Shown here piece after piece: positions 20,001 to 29,412 of a stretch of 64,000 nt of DNA. Origin of the DNA: Sodalis sp. dw_96. Its GTDB lineage: Bacteria > Pseudomonadota > Gammaproteobacteria > Enterobacterales > Enterobacteriaceae. The position numbers and the translations under genes were made by a program. The DNA is taken from positions 62,001 to 126,000 of the forward strand of contig NZ_JAAVUT010000004.1 of assembly GCF_018449575.1 (NCBI RefSeq), in the 5' to 3' direction. Under the pieces are notes generated by a model. It ran no database searches, had not been told where the DNA came from, and saw only the letters and a list, made by a program, of their open reading frames with translations. Position 1 is the first letter of the stretch. Every line of letters starts with the position of its first letter.

Positions 20001-20192
20001 TGACTCGGCGCAAACGATACCTTTTGCCAGAAGTTACCACCTAATCCCGGGGGAAACCATAAATTAAATTATCCCGCCGGCAAGGAAAATGATAAACAAC
20101 ATTCCCCGCCTCGTCAGCATGATGTGCTGGCAAAAGGATTATAACGGCGCATAAACGATAAATGGGAGGCCGTCAACGCAAAATTTGATAAC

Positions 20193-20235
20193 AAAAAACC
20201 CCGACATTACGCTGTTGCTATAATTATCGCCGGGG
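20193..20235 (-). terminator. probable intrinsic terminator after ubiI
   Basis: Read on the minus strand, CCCCG and CGGGG form a stem around a long A+T-rich loop, followed by six T. It lies 39 bases after the ubiI stop, the right place to end the pepP-ubiH-ubiI transcript. The loop of 27 bases is long, which lowers confidence. Confidence 0.55.
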
Positions 20236-20273
20236 CTTCGGATTAGAAATAATAATGAAAAAAAACCGTGGAA

Positions 20274-21503
20274 TTAGATTTTTTCAGCCGAACGGACATC
20301 CTCATCCAACCAGGCCGGCAGATCGGTGAGCCCCATCGCCTGATGAATCAAACGCGGTTTAACTCCCGGCAGGGTATCAGCTAATCGTAATCCGGCATCA
20401 CGCACCCATTTCTTCAGCGGATTATTGCCGTCAAACAACTGGCGCAGCGCCTCCATGCCCGCCAGCATAACGGCGGCGCTATGCTTGCGACGGCGTTCAT
20501 AGCGGCGCAAGTAGGGATAATGGCCGATATCTTTACCGGCGGCCTGCAGCCGTTGCAGTTCCGATAATAATTCCGCCACGTCCATCAATCCCAGGTTTAC
20601 TCCCTGCCCCGCCAGCGGATGGACGGTATGCGCCGCGTCACCCACCAATACCAGCCGGTGCGCGGCGAAATCCCGGGCATAGCGGCCGGTAAGGGGAAAG
20701 GTCAGCCGTTCGCTTTCCAGTTCGCATAAACCCAGGGCCAGATTAAAATGCCGGGCCAGCTGGGCCGTGAATCGTTCCGGCGGCATTTGCCGCCGCTGCT
20801 CCGCCAGCTCCGGCGGCAGGGACCAGACGATGGAGCATAAATCGGGCTGTGCCAGCGGCAAAAACGCCAGGATCCCGTCGCCGTGAAACGCCTGGCGGGC
20901 AATGCCGCCGTGGGGGCGCTCGGTACGTACGGTGGCCACCAGGGCATGATGCTGATAATCCCAAAAGGTCAGCGGAATATCCGCATAGCGCCGCAGCCAC
21001 GAATCGGCGCCGTCAGCCCCCACCACCAGCCGGGCGGTCAGCATCCGGTCGTCGTCCAGGGTAATAAACGCCTCGTTTTCCCCCCAGGCGATTTGCCGCA
21101 GCGACGCCGGGCAAAACAGTTCCACATCCGATAACTCACCGGCCCGGCGCCACAACGCCTGATGGATAACCGGGTTTTCAATAATGTAGCCCAATTGCTC
21201 ATATCCCAGCGGTCCGCCGTCGAAGGCGATTTTGCCGAAGCTGTCGTTGTCCCAGACCTCCATGCCCCGGTAGGGGGTGGCGCGTACCGCGACAATGTCG
21301 TCCCAGACCTGGACATGGTGCAACAGACGCTGGCTGGCGGCATTAATGGCGGAAACCCGAAGCGCCGGGCTCCGGGCCGGAGGAATCGCTTCCGGCACCC
21401 GCTGCTCAACCACCGCCACGCGCAAACCGCTGCCCTGCAGGCCGCAGGCCAGGGTCAAACCCACCATTCCGCCGCCGTTGATTACCACATCGAATGCTTG
21501 CAT
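20274..21503 (-). CDS. ubiI: UbiI, ubiquinone C5-hydroxylase (VisC)
   Basis: A 409-residue FAD-dependent monooxygenase of ubiquinone biosynthesis. The FAD fingerprint VVINGGGMVGLTLACGL starts at residue 6, and the second FAD motif GDAAHTVHPLAGQGVNLG lies near residue 300. It matches E. coli UbiI over its length. The start at 21503 removes a 40-residue extension that has no family counterpart. It lies downstream of ubiH. Confidence 0.96.
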   Translation of the reverse strand: MQAFDVVINGGGMVGLTLACGLQGSGLRVAVVEQRVPEAIPPARSPALRVSAINAASQRLLHHVQVWDDIVAVRATPYRGMEVWDNDSFGKIAFDGGPLGYEQLGYIIENPVIHQALWRRAGELSDVELFCPASLRQIAWGENEAFITLDDDRMLTARLVVGADGADSWLRRYADIPLTFWDYQHHALVATVRTERPHGGIARQAFHGDGILAFLPLAQPDLCSIVWSLPPELAEQRRQMPPERFTAQLARHFNLALGLCELESERLTFPLTGRYARDFAAHRLVLVGDAAHTVHPLAGQGVNLGLMDVAELLSELQRLQAAGKDIGHYPYLRRYERRRKHSAAVMLAGMEALRQLFDGNNPLKKWVRDAGLRLADTLPGVKPRLIHQAMGLTDLPAWLDEDVRSAEKI

Positions 21504-21531
21504 AGCTGAAATCCTTGTTGAGGGCCGGAGA

Positions 21532-22710
21532 TTAACGCTCCACCCAGCCCAGGGTTCGTCGCGCCAGGGTGTCCCGCAGCCAGGGTGAACGCGCCATGGC
21601 CAGCAGACCCAGATTACGCGCAATCACCAGCGGCGGGTGCGGATTGGCGAAAACGTCGATTAACCCGTCGGTGATGCCCACCGTACCGGCCTGATCGGGC
21701 TGCCTGCGCTGTTGATAGCGCTGTAATACCGAAAACCCGCCGGGATCGATTCCCTGTGCCGCCGCCTCCGCCAGCGTCTCCGCCAGGGTCATCACGTCGC
21801 GCAACCCGAGATTGAACCCCTGTCCGGCTATGGGGTGCAACGTCTGCGCCGCATTGCCCACCAGCGCCAGACGGTGCGAGATATGGTGCGAGGCGGTACG
21901 CAGGTGCAGCGGATAAACCTGCCGTTGCCCGACGGTAACAAAGCGCCCCAGGGACCAGCCGAACGCCAGCTGCAGCGCTGTCCTGAAGGCGTCGTCATCC
22001 CAGGCGGCAACCTCCTCCCTACGGGACTCGGGCAAACACCATACCAGCGCGCTGCGCCCGCCGGACAAAGGCAATAACGCCAGGGGGCCATGTTCGGTAA
22101 AACGTTCAAAGGCCCTGCCCCGATGGGGCATCGCGGTGGAGACGTTGGCGATCACCGCCAGTTGCCGGTAATCCTGCTGCCGCCACTGGATATTGCATTG
22201 CCGGGCCGCGGGCGAATGAGAGCCATCCGCCGCCACCACCAACCGGCCGGTTAGCACCCCGCCATTGTCCAGCCGCACTTCCACATCATCCCGCCGCCGG
22301 GTCAGGGTGGTGACGGTGGCGGGACAATGCAGCCTGACGCCCGGCGCCTGGCGCAACAGCGCAAACAGCCGCTGTCCCGCCTCATGCAGCTCCACCACGT
22401 AACCCAAGGCGGCCACCCGGTAATCACCGGCGTCAAGCCGCACTTTCCCGAGGTGGCCGCGATCGCTGACCTGGATCTGGGTAATGGCGGTGGCGCCGGC
22501 CGCCAACGCCGGCCAGACGCCGATAGCGGTCAACTGCCGGCAGGTTCCCTGGGCAAGGGCAATGGCCCGGCCGTCATAGCCGGGATGCAGATGCCCTTCG
22601 GGGGCGACGGTTTCCACCAGATCGATGTCAAGCCGCCCCTGGGTCAAATGGGATAACGCCAATGCCAGTGTGGCGCCGGCCATACCGCCGCCGATGATGA
22701 TTACCGTCAT
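21532..22710 (-). CDS. ubiH: UbiH, 2-octaprenyl-6-methoxyphenol hydroxylase
   Basis: A 392-residue FAD monooxygenase, the same length as E. coli UbiH. The dinucleotide motif IIIGGGMAGATLALAL is at residues 4-19, and GNAAQTLHPIAGQGFNLG near residue 290 binds FAD. It hydroxylates the quinone ring in ubiquinone synthesis. It lies 3 bases after the pepP stop and 28 bases before ubiI, so the three genes form an operon. Confidence 0.96.
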   Translation of the reverse strand: MTVIIIGGGMAGATLALALSHLTQGRLDIDLVETVAPEGHLHPGYDGRAIALAQGTCRQLTAIGVWPALAAGATAITQIQVSDRGHLGKVRLDAGDYRVAALGYVVELHEAGQRLFALLRQAPGVRLHCPATVTTLTRRRDDVEVRLDNGGVLTGRLVVAADGSHSPAARQCNIQWRQQDYRQLAVIANVSTAMPHRGRAFERFTEHGPLALLPLSGGRSALVWCLPESRREEVAAWDDDAFRTALQLAFGWSLGRFVTVGQRQVYPLHLRTASHHISHRLALVGNAAQTLHPIAGQGFNLGLRDVMTLAETLAEAAAQGIDPGGFSVLQRYQQRRQPDQAGTVGITDGLIDVFANPHPPLVIARNLGLLAMARSPWLRDTLARRTLGWVER

Positions 22711-22713
22711 GGA

Positions 22714-24027
22714 TTAACGCGCCGCCGCCATCAGTGCTTCGATGGCGTCCGGATCCTTAACCACCGAATCGGTGAGATTTTCGTTGCCCTGCTCGGTAAT
22801 GACGATGTTGTCTTCAATGCGGATGCCGATGCCGCGATAGGCCGAAGGCACGTCCGCGTCCAGGGCGATATAGATGCCCGGTTCAATGGTGAGCACCATG
22901 CCCGGTTCCAGGATCCGGCCCCGTTCGGGCGTACCGTAATCTCCTACATCATGGACGTCCAGCCCCAGCCAATGACCCAGTCCGTGCATGAAAAAACGCC
23001 GGTGGGCCTGTTGGCCGATCAGGGTGGCGACGTCGCCCTTCAGCACCCCCAGGTTCACCAGGCCGGTTACCATGATTTTCACCACTTCCTCGGTCACGTC
23101 GCGGATGCTGACGCCCGGCTTGAATAACGCCAGGGAGGTATTCAGCGAATCCAACACGATGTCATAAACGGCACGCTGTTCGGCGCTGAATTTCCCGCCC
23201 ACCGGAAACGTCCGGGTGATATCCCCCGCATAACCGCGATATTCGCAGCCGGCGTCAATCAGCACCAAATCGCCGTCCTTCATGATCGCTTCATTTTCGG
23301 TGTAATGCAGTATGCAGCCGTTCACGCCGCTGCCCACAATGGTGTTATAGGAGGGGAAACGCGCGCCGTGGCGATTGAATTCGTGCAGGATTTCCCCCTC
23401 CAGCTGATATTCATACATGCCCGGCCGGCAGGCCCGCATGGCGCGAGTATGGCCCAGGGCGGTGATTTCACCGGCGCGGCGCATCACGGCTATTTCTTCC
23501 GCCGATTTGAACAAGCGTAATTCATGCACCCAGGGGCGCCAATCCACTATGGCGGCGGGGGACTTCAATTGCTGGCGATAACCGCGCCGCAGCGTGGCCA
23601 GGGCCTTGAACAGCAGTTCGTCGGCGAAGGGGTACTCACCCTGGGCGTGATACACCACATCGAGACCGTTCAATAACAGGTGCAGCTGATTTTTGATTTC
23701 ATCCCAGGGCAAAGCCCGATCCACCCCAAGCTTAGCCGGCGCGGCATCCTGGCCCAGGCGGCGGCCGTACCAGGTTTCGGCGGTTAAATCCCGCACCCGG
23801 TTGAACAGTACGCTGTGATGATGGGTTTCATCGCTTTTGATCAGGATCAGCGCCGCTTCAGGTTCGTTGAAACCGGTGAAATACCAGAAATCGCTGTTTT
23901 GACGGTAAGGATATTCACTGTCGGCATTACGTGTCGCTTCCGGGGCGGCGAAGATCACGGCGGCGCTGGCCGGAGCCATCTTTGCCAGTAAAGCCTGACG
24001 ACGGCGTAAATATTCTTGTTGTGTCAT
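22714..24027 (-). CDS. pepP: PepP, Xaa-Pro aminopeptidase
   Basis: A 437-residue aminopeptidase P that removes N-terminal residues before proline. The di-manganese site is visible: IDAGCEYRGYAGDITRTFP carries the two aspartates, HGLGHWLGLDVHD the histidine, and EPGIY and RIEDN the glutamates. The creatinase-type N-domain is present. The start at 24027 (MTQQEYLRRRQALL) matches E. coli and follows CAGGAGAG. Confidence 0.96.
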   Translation of the reverse strand: MTQQEYLRRRQALLAKMAPASAAVIFAAPEATRNADSEYPYRQNSDFWYFTGFNEPEAALILIKSDETHHHSVLFNRVRDLTAETWYGRRLGQDAAPAKLGVDRALPWDEIKNQLHLLLNGLDVVYHAQGEYPFADELLFKALATLRRGYRQQLKSPAAIVDWRPWVHELRLFKSAEEIAVMRRAGEITALGHTRAMRACRPGMYEYQLEGEILHEFNRHGARFPSYNTIVGSGVNGCILHYTENEAIMKDGDLVLIDAGCEYRGYAGDITRTFPVGGKFSAEQRAVYDIVLDSLNTSLALFKPGVSIRDVTEEVVKIMVTGLVNLGVLKGDVATLIGQQAHRRFFMHGLGHWLGLDVHDVGDYGTPERGRILEPGMVLTIEPGIYIALDADVPSAYRGIGIRIEDNIVITEQGNENLTDSVVKDPDAIEALMAAAR

Positions 24028-24109
24028 CACTCTCTCCTGCCTCTTCATGGTGATGGTATTGACCGGCTAGCGCCGTGCCGGCGACCCGATATTTGAGCGG
24101 GCCACAGGC

Positions 24110-24691
24110 TCAGTGCAATGTCGGTTTAGGTTTTTCCTGCGGCGAGGACGATTCCGGGTGTGTAAAATCATTATGACAAAGAATCGCCGCCATACGGACA
24201 TATTCGATGACTTCTTCCAGGGACTGCGCCAGCTCCTCCTGATCTTCGTCTTCGTCATAACCCAGCTGGCCGATATTACGCAAATCGTCAATGGCTTCGC
24301 GCACCTCCCCTTTGACTTTATCCAACTGCGGCTGAACGACCCCCAGTCCCAGCAGGAAATGATTGACCCAGCCCGCCAGGGCGTCCACCCGGTCAAATAC
24401 CGTTGCGTGGTCATCATCCGGCAGCAGCAGCTGAAACATGAACTCTTCGTCTTCCAGGGAGTGGGCGGTGCTCTCATGCAGCTGGCGCAAAGGTTCCGCC
24501 AGGGTCTGGGAAAAAGCCAATCCCTCATTGGTCAGCTCATGCACCAGGGTCTGCCAGCTATGGTCCCGATTGCCTCCGCACAGCATTCCGCTAATCAAAC
24601 CGTGCATCTCCGCCGACGTTAACGCGACCGCCTGCTGGGTCAGCAATTGATTCAGATTTTCATAGTCCGGCAAGGTATTTTGTATAGACAT
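24110..24691 (-). CDS. ygfB: YgfB, UPF0149 family protein
   Basis: A 193-residue acidic, helical cytoplasmic protein matching E. coli YgfB (UPF0149). The biochemical role is not established here. It lies 82 bases upstream of pepP in the same direction. It is divergent from zapA, with an ERIC element in the shared region. Confidence 0.9.
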   Translation of the reverse strand: MSIQNTLPDYENLNQLLTQQAVALTSAEMHGLISGMLCGGNRDHSWQTLVHELTNEGLAFSQTLAEPLRQLHESTAHSLEDEEFMFQLLLPDDDHATVFDRVDALAGWVNHFLLGLGVVQPQLDKVKGEVREAIDDLRNIGQLGYDEDEDQEELAQSLEEVIEYVRMAAILCHNDFTHPESSSPQEKPKPTLH

Positions 24692-24792
24692 GCGCTTTCA
24701 TCGTCGTTGGCAGGATAAGTTCGTGTTATGCTACCACCAAGGTCCGTTGCTATACCAGAAAGGGCTTGTACTTCTGTTTTATATCTATTGTT

Positions 24793-24919
24793 TATACTTT
24801 AAATAATTCGAGTTGCAGGAAGGCGGCAACGCAGCGAATCCCCAGGAGCTTACACGAGTAAGTGACTGGGGTGAGTGAGGAAAGCCAACGCACCTGCAAC
24901 TTGAAGTATGGCAAGTATA
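24793..24919. repeat. ERIC element, 127 bp, between ygfB and zapA
   Basis: A full-length 127-bp ERIC. It contains the conserved core GTAAGTGACTGGGGTGAG and AATCCCCAGGAGCTTAC and ends in TATA. It occupies the divergent ygfB/zapA promoter region, so it may be transcribed with either gene or alter their promoters. The rest of 24692-25027 holds the two promoter regions. Confidence 0.93.
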
Positions 24920-25027
24920 TAGTGATCGATGGCTTCATATAGATTATAGTAGCGTCCGCTTTTTGCTCCCGCAATGGTGAAACGGGTGCCGGCAAGCGTT
25001 GGCGCGGTAACAATGCAGGAAGGTGGT

Positions 25028-25357
25028 ATGTCCGCACAACCGGTAGATATTCAAATTTTTGGTCGCACGCTGAGGGTGAATTGCCCGCCGGAACAACAGG
25101 AAGCGTTGAACCAGGCGGCTGATGACCTTAATCAGCGGTTGCAAGATCTTAAAGTTCGAACTAGAGTCACCAATACGGAACAGCTTGTTTTCATCGCCGC
25201 CTTGAACGTCTGTCACGAACTGGCGCAAGAAAGGTTGAAAACCCGTGATTATGCGGCCAATATGGAGCAACGGATCCGGTTATTGCAGCAAACGATTGAA
25301 CAAGCCTTGGTAGAGCAAGGCCGGATTTCCGAACGTCCGGGTACGCAGTTCGAATAG
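25028..25357 (+). CDS. zapA: ZapA, FtsZ-associated cell division protein
   Basis: A 109-residue protein that binds and bundles FtsZ. The N-terminal [19 protein letters not shown] segment and the C-terminal coiled coil (~residues 55-100) match E. coli ZapA. The start at 25028 is preceded by AGGAAGGTGG. The locus order zapA - 6S RNA - ygfA is as in E. coli. Confidence 0.95.
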   Translation: MSAQPVDIQIFGRTLRVNCPPEQQEALNQAADDLNQRLQDLKVRTRVTNTEQLVFIAALNVCHELAQERLKTRDYAANMEQRIRLLQQTIEQALVEQGRISERPGTQFE

Positions 25358-25402
25358 CAGTAAGCAGTTCGAATAGCAGCAAGCGATTCGAACAGCAGCA
25401 CG
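25346..25402. repeat. 19-bp tandem repeat, three units
   Basis: Three 19-bp units (CAGTTCGAATAGCAGTAAG and variants) begin at 25346, 25365 and 25384. The first unit contains the zapA stop codon. They lie directly before the 6S RNA promoter region. Confidence 0.8.
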
Positions 25403-25449
25403 AATAACGATAGCAGCCGGGTTTACAGCGCGCGAATCGTACAAATAAA

Positions 25450-25633
25450 ATTTCTCTGAGGTGTTCGCCAGCGGGCCCGTCCCCTGAGCCGATAATTTAT
25501 ACCACAAGAATGTGGCGATCTTTAACTGGTGCGCATGCTCGGTTCGTCCGAGAAGCCTTAAGGTTAGAACGCTGCGTTCACCTTGAACCATGGGTTCAAG
25601 GGTTACAGCCTGCGGCGGCATCTCGGAGATCCC
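25450..25633 (+). ncRNA. ssrS: 6S RNA (ssrS)
   Basis: The ~184-base segment begins ATTTCTCTGAGGTG and ends CTCGGAGATCCC, closing the long terminal stem. It contains the family hallmarks GGGCCCGTCCCCTGAGCCGA, CACAAGAATGTGGCG, CATGCTCGG, CCGAGAAGCCTTAA and GGGTTACAGCCTGCGGCGGC. 6S RNA binds sigma70 RNA polymerase in stationary phase. It sits between zapA and ygfA as in E. coli. Ends are estimated from the E. coli sequence. Confidence 0.97.
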
Positions 25634-25654
25634 CTTTCATACCACTGTCTTCCT

Positions 25655-26254
25655 ATGATCCCAGCATCGGACAAATCAATACTGCGGCAGTCAATCCGCA
25701 ACCAAATTCGCAAGGCACGGCGAGCATTAAGCCCCCGTCAGCAGGCTGACGCCGCAAGCGCGGTAGGCTCACGATTGCTGGCGCATCCGCGCGTTGCCGT
25801 CGCCAAAACCCTGGCGCTGTTTTTATCCTTTGACGGTGAACTGGATACCCGGCCGATAATCGAGGCCTTACGGCAGCGCGGTCAGCAGGTTTACCTGCCG
25901 GTGCTGCACCCGTTCAGTCCGGGACATTTGCTGTTCCTGTGTTATGAGGCCGACACGCCGCTGGTTTTCAATCGTCTGCGCATCCGCGAACCCAAACTGG
26001 ACGTTACCGGATTACTGCCCCTGGCTCAGCTGGATGTGCTGTTTACCCCGCTGGTGGCGTTTGATGCGGACGGACGACGTCTCGGCATGGGCGGCGGCTT
26101 CTATGACCGTACCTTGCAGTACCGGCGGCGTGAGTCCGGGTTTTACCCCATCGGCCTGGCCCATGATTGCCAGCAGGTGGATGAGGTGCCGGATGAACCC
26201 TGGGATATCCCTTTGCCCGAAATCATCACGCCGTCCCGTCACTGGCAGTGGTAA
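25655..26254 (+). CDS. ygfA: YgfA, 5-formyltetrahydrofolate cyclo-ligase
   Basis: A 199-residue enzyme that converts 5-formyltetrahydrofolate to methenyltetrahydrofolate with ATP. LFLSFDGELDTRP, the substrate region FDADGRRLGMGGGFYDRTL and the end WDIPLPEIITPS match E. coli YgfA. The start at 25655 is just after 6S RNA, from which it may be co-transcribed as in E. coli; a start inside 6S RNA is unlikely. Confidence 0.94.
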   Translation: MIPASDKSILRQSIRNQIRKARRALSPRQQADAASAVGSRLLAHPRVAVAKTLALFLSFDGELDTRPIIEALRQRGQQVYLPVLHPFSPGHLLFLCYEADTPLVFNRLRIREPKLDVTGLLPLAQLDVLFTPLVAFDADGRRLGMGGGFYDRTLQYRRRESGFYPIGLAHDCQQVDEVPDEPWDIPLPEIITPSRHWQW

Positions 26255-26256
26255 CC

Positions 26257-26384
26257 GCCAATCAGCCAATCAGCCAATCAGCCAATCAGCCAATCAGCCA
26301 ATCAGCCAATCAGCCAATCAGCCAATCAGCCAATCAGCCAATCAGCCAATCAGCCAATCAGCCAATCAGCCAATCAGCCAATCA
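26257..26384. repeat. 8-bp microsatellite, 16 perfect units
   Basis: Sixteen exact copies of GCCAATCA run without interruption from two bases after the ygfA stop to the stop codon of the convergent deoR-type gene; the last unit supplies that stop (TGA on the minus strand). The period is not a multiple of three. Such tracts are prone to slippage, so copy number is likely to vary. Confidence 0.97.
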
Positions 26385-27140
26385 GGCCAGCGTCAGGGTA
26401 AACGACTGCTGCCGCAAGGAAGATTCAATCTCGCCGGGAATGCCGCGATCGGTTATCACATGCGTCAGGTCGGATAGCGGCGAGACGCAGAACAGGGAAT
26501 AAGCGCCATATTTACTGCTGTCCGCCAGCAGCACCCGCCGCCGGGCATTGGCGGCCAGATCCCGCTTCAGGCCGGCCTTCTCTTCGGTGGGAGTGGTAAT
26601 GCCTTTGGGCAGGCTCCAGGAATTACAGCTGATAAAGGCGATATCGGGGTAGATACTGCGCAATAGCTGGCGGCCATGCTCGCCGATACAGGATTGGCTG
26701 CTATCGTCGATGCGACCACCGATAATCGTCACCTCGATCTGTTTGAATTCAGACAACAACAGGGCAATATGCAAATCGGCGGTAATCACCCGCAGCGGCA
26801 GGTGGGTAAGGTTGCGCGCCAGTTCAAGCATGGTGGTGCCGGCATCCAGCACCACCGAATCGCCGGGCTGAATCAGCTGCGCCGCCATCTCGGCGATAGC
26901 CCTTTTTTCCGGCAGATTGCGCTGCATCTTTTCATTGGTGGTGGGCTGGCTGGGAACAAAACGGTTTAAGGTCACTCCACCATGGCTACGGCTGATCACA
27001 CCCTGTTCATCGAGTTTAATCAGATCGCGCCGGATGGTAGCGGGAGAAGCAGAAACCGCAGCGACCAGTTGATCTACAGTGACCAGATTATGGCTTTTTA
27101 GAAAATCCATAATCTGATCCAAGCGACTTTGTCCTATCAT
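26382..27140 (-). CDS. DeoR-family regulator of the threonate-type operon
   Basis: A 252-residue DeoR-type repressor. The N-terminal HTH includes [18 protein letters not shown] with the signature recognition helix near residues 33-44, and the C-terminal sugar-phosphate sensor domain shows [14 protein letters not shown] and LLADSSKYG. It resembles E. coli YgbI, which sits beside four-carbon acid sugar genes. It lies 24 bases after the pdxA2-type gene, in the same direction, so it is probably in the operon. The effector is probably a phosphorylated sugar acid. Confidence 0.88.
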   Translation of the reverse strand: MIGQSRLDQIMDFLKSHNLVTVDQLVAAVSASPATIRRDLIKLDEQGVISRSHGGVTLNRFVPSQPTTNEKMQRNLPEKRAIAEMAAQLIQPGDSVVLDAGTTMLELARNLTHLPLRVITADLHIALLLSEFKQIEVTIIGGRIDDSSQSCIGEHGRQLLRSIYPDIAFISCNSWSLPKGITTPTEEKAGLKRDLAANARRRVLLADSSKYGAYSLFCVSPLSDLTHVITDRGIPGEIESSLRQQSFTLTLA

Positions 27141-27164
27141 AACATCCGCTTAACTATGCCATGA

Positions 27165-28148
27165 CTATGCCAGTTGCATGGCTAACTGAATCGATATCGC
27201 CATGCTCTCAGACTTGGCTTTGCCTGTCCAGGCAATATCGAAGGCAGTACCGTGGTCGGCGGAAGTCCGGATAAAAGGCAACCCGGCGGTGATATTCACC
27301 CCATCATAAAAACCAAGTAATTTCAACGGGATATGCCCCTGATCGTGATACATCGCCACCACCATGTCATATTGGCCCTCATAGGCCTGTAGAAAAACGG
27401 TGTCCGGCGGACAGGGACCGAAAACATTTATTTTCCTGGCTTTCATCGCCTCAATGGCCGGACCGACGATGGTTATCTCCTCGTCGCCGAACAGACCATG
27501 CTCGCCGGCATGGGGATTGACCCCGGCCACCGCGATGCGCGGCGCGGAAAATCCCACGCGTTTAAGAAACGTATCGGCAATGCCGATGACCGTTTCAATC
27601 CGCTTCTGGTTCAGGGTATCGAGGAATTTCCGTAAGGCGATATGGGTGCTTACATGGATGACCTTCAACTTATCGGTGTAGAGCACCATGGCAAAATCGC
27701 GGCTGTCGGTCAGTTCCGCCAGCAGTTCGGTATGCCCCGGATAGATATGCCCGGCGGCATGCAGCGCTTCTTTGTTGAGCGGGGCGGTGGCTATTCCCTG
27801 CACCTCCCCCGCCATCGCCATGGCCGTGGCCTTGGCGATGCAACGATAGGCCAAATCGCCGGCGGCGGGCTGAACCTGGCCCGGAACCAGAGCCTGAGGG
27901 TCCGCCAGCGGCACATCGATAACGTTAATGACGCCGGGGGCGAACACCGCCTGGTCCACCCGTTCGATGACCTTCAGCTCAGCCGTCGGGGTAATGCCCA
28001 ATGCCTGTATGCGCCGCAGGGTTTGCAAACAGCCCGCCACCACGGCCCTGCATCCTGACAGATCCCCCTGCGCCAGGGATTTCAAAATAATTTCCGGGCC
28101 GATGCCCGCCGGGTCACCCATCGTGATTGCTATGGTTTTATTTACCAC
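27165..28148 (-). CDS. pdxA2: PdxA2-type 4-phospho-threonate dehydrogenase
   Basis: A 327-residue protein of the PdxA family. The metal ligands are seen in GHTELLAELT, NPHAGEHGLFGDEE and YHDQGHIPLK. Next to a DtnK-type kinase it fits PdxA2, which oxidises 4-phospho-D-threonate to dihydroxyacetone phosphate and CO2, rather than biosynthetic PdxA. The start is taken as GTG at 28148, preceded by GAGGAGAT. It overlaps the end of dtnK by 11 bases. A longer frame adds 18 unlikely residues. Confidence 0.85.
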   Translation of the reverse strand: MVNKTIAITMGDPAGIGPEIILKSLAQGDLSGCRAVVAGCLQTLRRIQALGITPTAELKVIERVDQAVFAPGVINVIDVPLADPQALVPGQVQPAAGDLAYRCIAKATAMAMAGEVQGIATAPLNKEALHAAGHIYPGHTELLAELTDSRDFAMVLYTDKLKVIHVSTHIALRKFLDTLNQKRIETVIGIADTFLKRVGFSAPRIAVAGVNPHAGEHGLFGDEEITIVGPAIEAMKARKINVFGPCPPDTVFLQAYEGQYDMVVAMYHDQGHIPLKLLGFYDGVNITAGLPFIRTSADHGTAFDIAWTGKAKSESMAISIQLAMQLA

Positions 28149-29412
28149 TGTACATCTCCTCAATAAAATAAAGTGCATCGCGCAAGGTGGTTTCATTACC
28201 AAAACCGCCGGCTTTGGTTATCACCGGTAAATCATCAATCTCGCTGTTGACAAAGGTGCCGCAGGGCACGCAAGGCGCCACCTCCGCGGCTATGCGATAT
28301 CCCTCGGCCCCAAGGGCACGGGCCACGGCGATGGCGATATCGCCGCCGGTGAGAAACAGCCCGCCTATTTGGGTTTCGGCGATAATTTGCCGGGTGACCT
28401 CGCCGAGCCGCAAACCGATATAATCCCCCAACTGCTGGCGCGTATAGCCGTATTGACGGCACAATCCGTCAATAGCCTGCCGCGCCCCGGCGTCACGGCA
28501 GGTGCGCAAGACACAGTGCTGCCGATCCTCGAGCACCGCCACCGCCGACCGGACGTAAGGGATTATCGTCTGCGGTTCCGGTGACGCCAGCAGCGCTTCA
28601 ACATCAATGTCCACAATACCCAGCGACTTCTCCCGCACCGCAAAGGCGATTTGCCGCTGGGTTATTTCACTCATGGAACCGGCCACCGCCAGCACCGGCA
28701 GACGCTGTTTGGGCGTGAGATAGCTCGCGGAAGGTAAGGCGTTGGCCAGGCCCGCCGCGCCGACCAAAATATAAGAAACCGTCAGACTGCTCACCGCCTG
28801 GGCAATCTGTACCAAATCACCGTCCAGCTCGGCGTCCATCACCACGCAGCAGGGTCCTTTGGTGGCCATCTGCTGCAGGTAGGCAGTAAGCCCGTTGCCC
28901 CGCACCGTCTCAAGCCCCGCCTCATAAACCGGTAATGCGCTCTGTAAACCGATCAGCGTGCCGATGTGCGAGGATAAAATCGGTGTCTTCGGATCGCTGG
29001 CGAACTCGGTTTCCACCAGGGGAACTCCCTGCACCAGACACTGCCCCTCACGGGTGGTACGGCCCGCCGCCGGAATGGCGGCGGCGATAATGGCCAGCAT
29101 GGCTCCGCTTGCCTGCATGGCGGCGTCGATTTCCGCCCCGACATTACCCCGAAAGGTGGAGTCGATTTTTTTGTAAATCACCGGTTGCCCGGCGTCCTCC
29201 TGAAAAAACGGCCGCAACGCCCGGCTGACTTCCTCTCCCGCCTGTTTTGCACCCAGCGCCCGGCTTTCGGTATTGATCACCAGGACATCGGCCCGCGGCG
29301 AGATCGCGGCCCGCTCATCAAGCAACACCTCGGTCCTTGCCCCTTTCTTTGCAAACTGCACGCCGGTATCGTTAGCCCCGGTAAAATCATCGGCAATCAC
29401 CACCAGTTTCAT
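28138..29412 (-). CDS. dtnK: DtnK-type four-carbon acid sugar kinase (DUF1537)
   Basis: A 424-residue kinase of the four-carbon acid sugar family. The N-terminal motif VVIADDFTGANDTGVQFAKKG is the family hallmark, and the C-terminal LTGGDIAIAVARALGAEG forms the nucleotide-binding part. Genes of this family with a PdxA2 partner act on D-threonate, making 4-phospho-D-threonate. D-threonate is the best guess; related acids are possible. It overlaps the transporter gene by 4 bases. Confidence 0.87.
   Translation of the reverse strand: MKLVVIADDFTGANDTGVQFAKKGARTEVLLDERAAISPRADVLVINTESRALGAKQAGEEVSRALRPFFQEDAGQPVIYKKIDSTFRGNVGAEIDAAMQASGAMLAIIAAAIPAAGRTTREGQCLVQGVPLVETEFASDPKTPILSSHIGTLIGLQSALPVYEAGLETVRGNGLTAYLQQMATKGPCCVVMDAELDGDLVQIAQAVSSLTVSYILVGAAGLANALPSASYLTPKQRLPVLAVAGSMSEITQRQIAFAVREKSLGIVDIDVEALLASPEPQTIIPYVRSAVAVLEDRQHCVLRTCRDAGARQAIDGLCRQYGYTRQQLGDYIGLRLGEVTRQIIAETQIGGLFLTGGDIAIAVARALGAEGYRIAAEVAPCVPCGTFVNSEIDDLPVITKAGGFGNETTLRDALYFIEEMYSGK

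Noticed and set aside
25346-25402. tRNA-like TTCGAAT motifs
   Set aside because: The motif recurs within a 19-bp tandem repeat and no cloverleaf can be formed around it.
26257-26384. CRISPR-like repeat array
   Set aside because: The repeat is 8 bp without spacers, so it is a microsatellite. The hairpin clusters also lack unique spacers and cas genes.
25944-26477. Open frame containing ISQSANQP repeats
   Set aside because: It reads the 8-bp microsatellite and ygfA in another frame. It lacks a start signal, and ygfA is clear in its own frame.
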